DNA of 64,000 nt from Burkholderiales bacterium. Its GTDB lineage: Bacteria; Pseudomonadota; Gammaproteobacteria; Burkholderiales; Burkholderiaceae_C. Shown here in pieces: positions 61,016-64,000 of the stretch. The stretch lies in NCBI GenBank assembly GCA_016000195.1, contig JAECRO010000004.1, positions 1 through 64,000 of the forward strand, given 5' to 3'. A program made the position numbers and the translations under genes. The notes under the pieces were generated by a model. It was given only the letters and a program-made list of their open reading frames with translations, had not been told where the DNA came from and searched no databases. Numbering within the stretch: position 1 is the stretch's first letter; each line of letters begins with the position of its first letter.

Positions 61016-61066
61016 TTTTGGCCTCTGGCGCACTATGGACGGGCGTTAGCAGCTATCAATAAAGGA
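61016..61066 (+). repeat. Dispersed intergenic repeat, copy F
   Basis: TTTTGGCCTCTGGCGC start and GTTAGCAGCTATCAATAA end. It lies between the operon terminator and the converging ccm genes. Confidence 0.6.
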
Positions 61067-61105
61067 GCGTTTCTCAAGCTGCATAGGACGCGCCCACGTC
61101 AGGAT

Positions 61106-61774
61106 TTATCTGGCACGCCCCGCCAGCGACTCGGCCTTGGCGATGCTGTCGGCGATGGCCGCTGCCACGGGCGAGTCCGCAGGCGCATGCAGCAGCACCT
61201 GCCGCCACAGGGCCACCGCGCCAATATAGTCCTGGCGCTCGAAGCGAACGCTCCCAGCCAGAGCCAGTGCCTGCACGTTCTGCGGCGCCAGGGCCAGGGC
61301 CTGCTCGATCAGCTGCTCGGGTTCGCCGCCGAGCTGCTGGTTGCCGCTCATGGCCAGGGTCACTGCATAGTCCAGCAAGGCATCGGCATCGCTCGGTGTC
61401 AGCTTGACGAGTTGCCGATAGGTCTCGACCGCCTCATTGAAGCGCTGCGCCGACTCGTAGGCCCGCGCCAGCCGGCGCCAGGCAGCGGCATCGCCGGGAT
61501 TGGCTTTCAGGTGTTGAACCAATTCTGGAACAGTTTCTGGCGTGCGCGGGGCCTGGAGGGAAGCGGGGGCGCCCACCGCCGCATAAACCAGCGCTGCGCC
61601 AGCCACCAGCGCCACGGCCAGGCCCACGGCAAGCCCGCGCTGCGGATCACCGGGTGGCGCTGCATGCACAGGATCAACGCCGGGCGGCGCCCGCTGCGCG
61701 CGCAGCAAGGCTGGCAACACAAAGCCCAAGGCCAGCAACAGCAGCAAGGCCGCCAGAACAGCAAAGGTGGTCAT
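61106..61774 (-). CDS. ccmI: Cytochrome c maturation protein CcmI (TPR part)
   Basis: A 222-residue inner-membrane protein with two membrane segments (residues 3-22 and about 48-67) and C-terminal TPR-like repeats (DAAAWRRLARAYESAQRFNE, LALAPQNVQALALAGSVRFE). CcmI presents apocytochrome c to the haem-ligation complex. It overlaps ccmH by four bases. It is shorter than enterobacterial CcmH-CcmI fusions, as expected for the separate form. Confidence 0.85.
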   Translation of the reverse strand: MTTFAVLAALLLLLALGFVLPALLRAQRAPPGVDPVHAAPPGDPQRGLAVGLAVALVAGAALVYAAVGAPASLQAPRTPETVPELVQHLKANPGDAAAWRRLARAYESAQRFNEAVETYRQLVKLTPSDADALLDYAVTLAMSGNQQLGGEPEQLIEQALALAPQNVQALALAGSVRFERQDYIGAVALWRQVLLHAPADSPVAAAIADSIAKAESLAGRAR

Positions 61775-62172
61775 GCTGCGTGCGTCTCCCCGGCGGAATC
61801 AAGGGCATCGCCCTGCGCCTGGCGCTGGCGCACCTTGACGAAAAGCAGGCCCAGGCCGGCGAGCAGCATCGCCAGCGGGCCAAACCACAGCAGCCAGGTA
61901 CTGGGCTTGACGGGCGGGCGGTAGAGCACGAAGTCGCCATAGCGCTGCACCATGTAGTCCAGCACTTCCTGATCCGATGCGCCTGCGGCCAGCTGCTCGC
62001 GCACCTGGTTTTTCAGATCGATGGCGAGCTGGGCGTGCGAGTCGGCAATCGTCTGGTTCTGGCACACCAGGCAGCGCAGCTGCTCGCTCAGCCGCGTCAC
62101 ATGCTGTTCGAGCGTGGGCTCGGCCAGGGCCGGCGCGGCGGCCAGCATCAGACACAGCAAGAGGCTACGCAC
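61771..62172 (-). CDS. ccmH: Cytochrome c maturation protein CcmH
   Basis: A 133-residue protein with signal peptide, the redox motif LRCLVCQNQ (Cys34, Cys37), helical domain (EQLAAGASDQEVLDYMVQRY) and a C-terminal membrane anchor (WLLWFGPLAMLLAGLGLLFV). It keeps apocytochrome c haem cysteines reduced. Its start overlaps the end of ccmG by eight bases. Confidence 0.93.
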   Translation of the reverse strand: MRSLLLCLMLAAAPALAEPTLEQHVTRLSEQLRCLVCQNQTIADSHAQLAIDLKNQVREQLAAGASDQEVLDYMVQRYGDFVLYRPPVKPSTWLLWFGPLAMLLAGLGLLFVKVRQRQAQGDALDSAGETHAA

Positions 62173-62692
62173 GGTTCAGCTCCTTGATCAGCGGCAGCAG
62201 TTTTTTCTCGATGATCTCGGCGGTGACCGGCCCGGCGAGCTTGAGGCGAATCACGCCGCGCTTGTCGATCACAAAGGTTTCCGGCACGCCGTAAACCCCG
62301 TAGTCAATGCCGACTTTGCCATCGGTGTCCAGGATGGAGAGCCGGTACGGGTTGCCATGCTTTTCCAGCCACTTGGCCCCGTCAGCGCGCGCATCCATGT
62401 AGTCCATCCCGACGATGCTCACCTGGTTTCGCCCGGCCAGTTCCAGCAGCAGCGGATGCTCCTGCCGGCACGCGGTACACCACGAGGCCCAGACGTTGAG
62501 CAGCCAGACCTGGCCCTGCATGTCCTGCGGGCCAAAGGTTTTATCGGGCAGCGCCAGCTGCGCCAGCGCGAAAGCCGGGGCGGGCTTGCCGACCAGGGGC
62601 GAGGGGATTTCCTGCGGATTCAGGCGCAGCCCGGCCCCGAGGAGGCAGACCAGCGAAAAAAACAGACCCAGGGGAAACAGAAAACGTCGCAT
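62165..62692 (-). CDS. ccmG: Thioredoxin-like cytochrome c maturation protein CcmG/DsbE
   Basis: A 175-residue membrane-anchored thioredoxin with N-terminal hydrophobic anchor (LFPLGLFFSLVCLLGAGL) and active site WASWCTACR (Cys72, Cys75). GVYGVPETFVIDKRG carries the cis-Pro. ATG at 62692 is used, since the longer frame runs into ccmF. It receives electrons from a DsbD-type protein such as the one encoded at 38648. Confidence 0.92.
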   Translation of the reverse strand: MRRFLFPLGLFFSLVCLLGAGLRLNPQEIPSPLVGKPAPAFALAQLALPDKTFGPQDMQGQVWLLNVWASWCTACRQEHPLLLELAGRNQVSIVGMDYMDARADGAKWLEKHGNPYRLSILDTDGKVGIDYGVYGVPETFVIDKRGVIRLKLAGPVTAEIIEKKLLPLIKELNRA

Positions 62693-62700
62693 AACAGTCT

Positions 62701-64000
62701 CTAGGTGGCAGGTTGAACGGAAGGCGTGACGGTGGCATCGGCCAGCGGGCGTTTGGCGCTGCGCTTGCGGCCCCTGCCGTAGCGCCGGTCCGAGGCCGCC
62801 AGCGCCCCGCCCAGCGCCATGAACAGTGTCCCGCCCCAGACCCAGTTCATGAACGGTTTGTGCTGCAGGCGAACCACCCAGGCGCCGTCCTTGGTGGCCT
62901 CGCCCAGCGACACGTAGAGGTCGCGCAGCCATCCCCGGTCAATGGCCGCGTCGGTCAGCGGCATCTGCTGCACAGTGTAAAAGCGCTTTTCGGGGTACAG
63001 GATGGCCACCGGGCCGGCCCCCCGCGTGACCTCGAAACGTGCCCGCGCCGCGATGTAGTTTTTCCCTTCCACACGCTCCAGCCGGGCAAAGGTGAAGCGG
63101 TAGTCGCCCAGGGTGGCGCTGTCGCCCACGCGCATGCTGTGGTCGCTCGATGCGTCCAGTCCCCTGACCATGGTGACGCCGATCACGAACACGCCGACGC
63201 CCGCGTGGGCCAGCAGCATGCCCCAGTAGCTGCGCGGCAACCCGGCCAGGCGGCGGCGCAGCGGCATTCCCGCCGACGCATGGCGCAGGCGCCCGGCCAG
63301 CTCCGCGGCGGTGCCGAGCAGAACCCAGGCCGCCAGCGCCAATCCCACTGCCACCATCACCGAGGTGTTGAGCGCCAGCGCCACCCCCAGGGCAAACAGC
63401 ACCGCCCCCACGGCGATCCGGCGCAGCCGGCGCAACACCCCTTTGAAGGAGGCCTGCTTCCACGAAGCCAGCGGCCCCACCGCGATCAGCAGCAGGAAGG
63501 GCAGCATCAAGGGCACGAAGACGGCCTCGAAATACGGCGCGCCGACCGAAATCTTGCCCAGGCCCAAGGCATCGAGCAGCAGCGGGTACAGCGTGCCGAG
63601 CAGCACCGTGCCAGCCGCCACGACCAGCAGCACGTTGTTGACCAGCAGCAGCGACTCGCGCGAGAACAGCGCAAAACGCCCGCCCAGGCCCACGCCGGGA
63701 GCGCGCCAGACGTAGAGCGCCAGCGCACCACCCACCACGACGGCCAGGAAGACCAGGATGTAAATACCCCGGCGCGGGTCGCTGGCAAACGCATGCACAG
63801 AACTGAGCACGCCCGAGCGGACCAGGAAGGTGCCGAGCAGCGACAAAGAGAACGCCAGAATCGCCAGCAGCACGGTCCAGTTCTTGAAGGTGTCGCGTTT
63901 CTCGGTCACCGCCAGGGAATGGATCAGCGCGGTGCCCACCAGCCAGGGCATGAAGGAGGCGTTTTCCACCGCGTCCCAGAACCACCAGCCGCCCCAGCCC
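62701..64000 (-). CDS. ccmF: Cytochrome c haem lyase subunit CcmF, 5' part beyond window
   Basis: The C-terminal about 430 residues of CcmF. The frame is open to the window edge, and just at the edge encodes WGGWWFWDAVENASFMPWL, the haem-handling WWD motif (usual form has Pro where this has Ala). Eight or more further membrane segments and a large periplasmic loop (GDYRFTFARLERVEGKNYIA, then VQQMPLTDAAIDRGWLRDLY) follow. CcmF ligates haem to apocytochrome c. The remaining 5' part should lie to the right of this window. Confidence 0.93.
   Translation of the reverse strand, partial: GWGGWWFWDAVENASFMPWLVGTALIHSLAVTEKRDTFKNWTVLLAILAFSLSLLGTFLVRSGVLSSVHAFASDPRRGIYILVFLAVVVGGALALYVWRAPGVGLGGRFALFSRESLLLVNNVLLVVAAGTVLLGTLYPLLLDALGLGKISVGAPYFEAVFVPLMLPFLLLIAVGPLASWKQASFKGVLRRLRRIAVGAVLFALGVALALNTSVMVAVGLALAAWVLLGTAAELAGRLRHASAGMPLRRRLAGLPRSYWGMLLAHAGVGVFVIGVTMVRGLDASSDHSMRVGDSATLGDYRFTFARLERVEGKNYIAARARFEVTRGAGPVAILYPEKRFYTVQQMPLTDAAIDRGWLRDLYVSLGEATKDGAWVVRLQHKPFMNWVWGGTLFMALGGALAASDRRYGRGRKRSAKRPLADATVTPSVQPAT

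Overview
The window looks like chromosomal DNA of a Gram-negative betaproteobacterium, most likely a Comamonadaceae member close to Polaromonas. This is an inference from the GC-rich coding style, the Ccm cytochrome c maturation genes, the Sfn/Msu organosulfur genes and a dispersed intergenic repeat of a type common in that family. No rRNA, tRNA or CRISPR array was seen.

Layout. (1) 1-10.7 kb is a decayed defence and mobile island. It holds a Qat anti-phage operon (qatA 3' end, qatB, qatC, qatD), a YgjP-type metallopeptidase next to a truncated hsdR, two IS630-type transposase remnants, a Uma2-type nuclease gene, a broken antitoxin, an AT-rich gene with an HNH-like zinc motif and a broken DUF1016 nuclease. 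(2) 10.7-15.6 kb is a family 2A encapsulin operon: rhodanese, serine O-acetyltransferase, small XRE regulator, encapsulin shell, and a cysteine desulfurase with a long disordered cargo-loading N-terminus. (3) 15.9-38.6 kb is a large organosulfur and sulfate scavenging cluster: an SsuABC-like importer, sfnG, a branched-chain-amino-acid-type ABC importer with a degenerate acyl-CoA ligase, two SfnB-like flavoproteins, msuE-msuC-sfnR, msuD, an amidohydrolase, cysK, sbp and a second sfnR-like gene. (4) 38.6-47 kb holds an ScsB/DsbD-like reductase and an RND efflux operon. (5) 47.2-60.9 kb is a divergent pair of operons. The leftward one encodes seven secreted proteins (DUF1549/DUF1553, DUF1501, three c-type cytochromes, peroxiredoxin, SMP-30-like beta-propeller). 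The rightward one encodes a porin, a sulfonate-type ABC importer and a secreted lectin-like protein. (6) 61.1-64 kb is ccmI-ccmH-ccmG-ccmF, with ccmF cut by the window edge.

How it fits together. Six sigma-54-type -24/-12 elements (GG-N10-GC) were read directly from the sequence, before the first importer, sfnG, msuE, msuD, the porin operon and the DUF1549/DUF1553 operon. Several have an upstream palindrome of the form TGTTN-N6-CAACA. This suggests that one SfnR-type sulfur-starvation regulon covers both the known dimethylsulfone/methanesulfonate pathway and the uncharacterised secreted redox system at 47-60 kb. Many of the encoded proteins are strikingly poor in Met and Cys, as expected for proteins made under sulfur limitation. 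Sulfur released by the pathway would reach cysteine through O-acetylserine and CysK. The encapsulin and desulfurase may provide sulfur storage.

The most interesting candidate for an undescribed system is the 47.2-60.9 kb divergent locus: a periplasmic DUF1501-DUF1549/DUF1553-cytochrome module coupled to a porin and sulfonate-type importer under apparent sulfur-starvation control.
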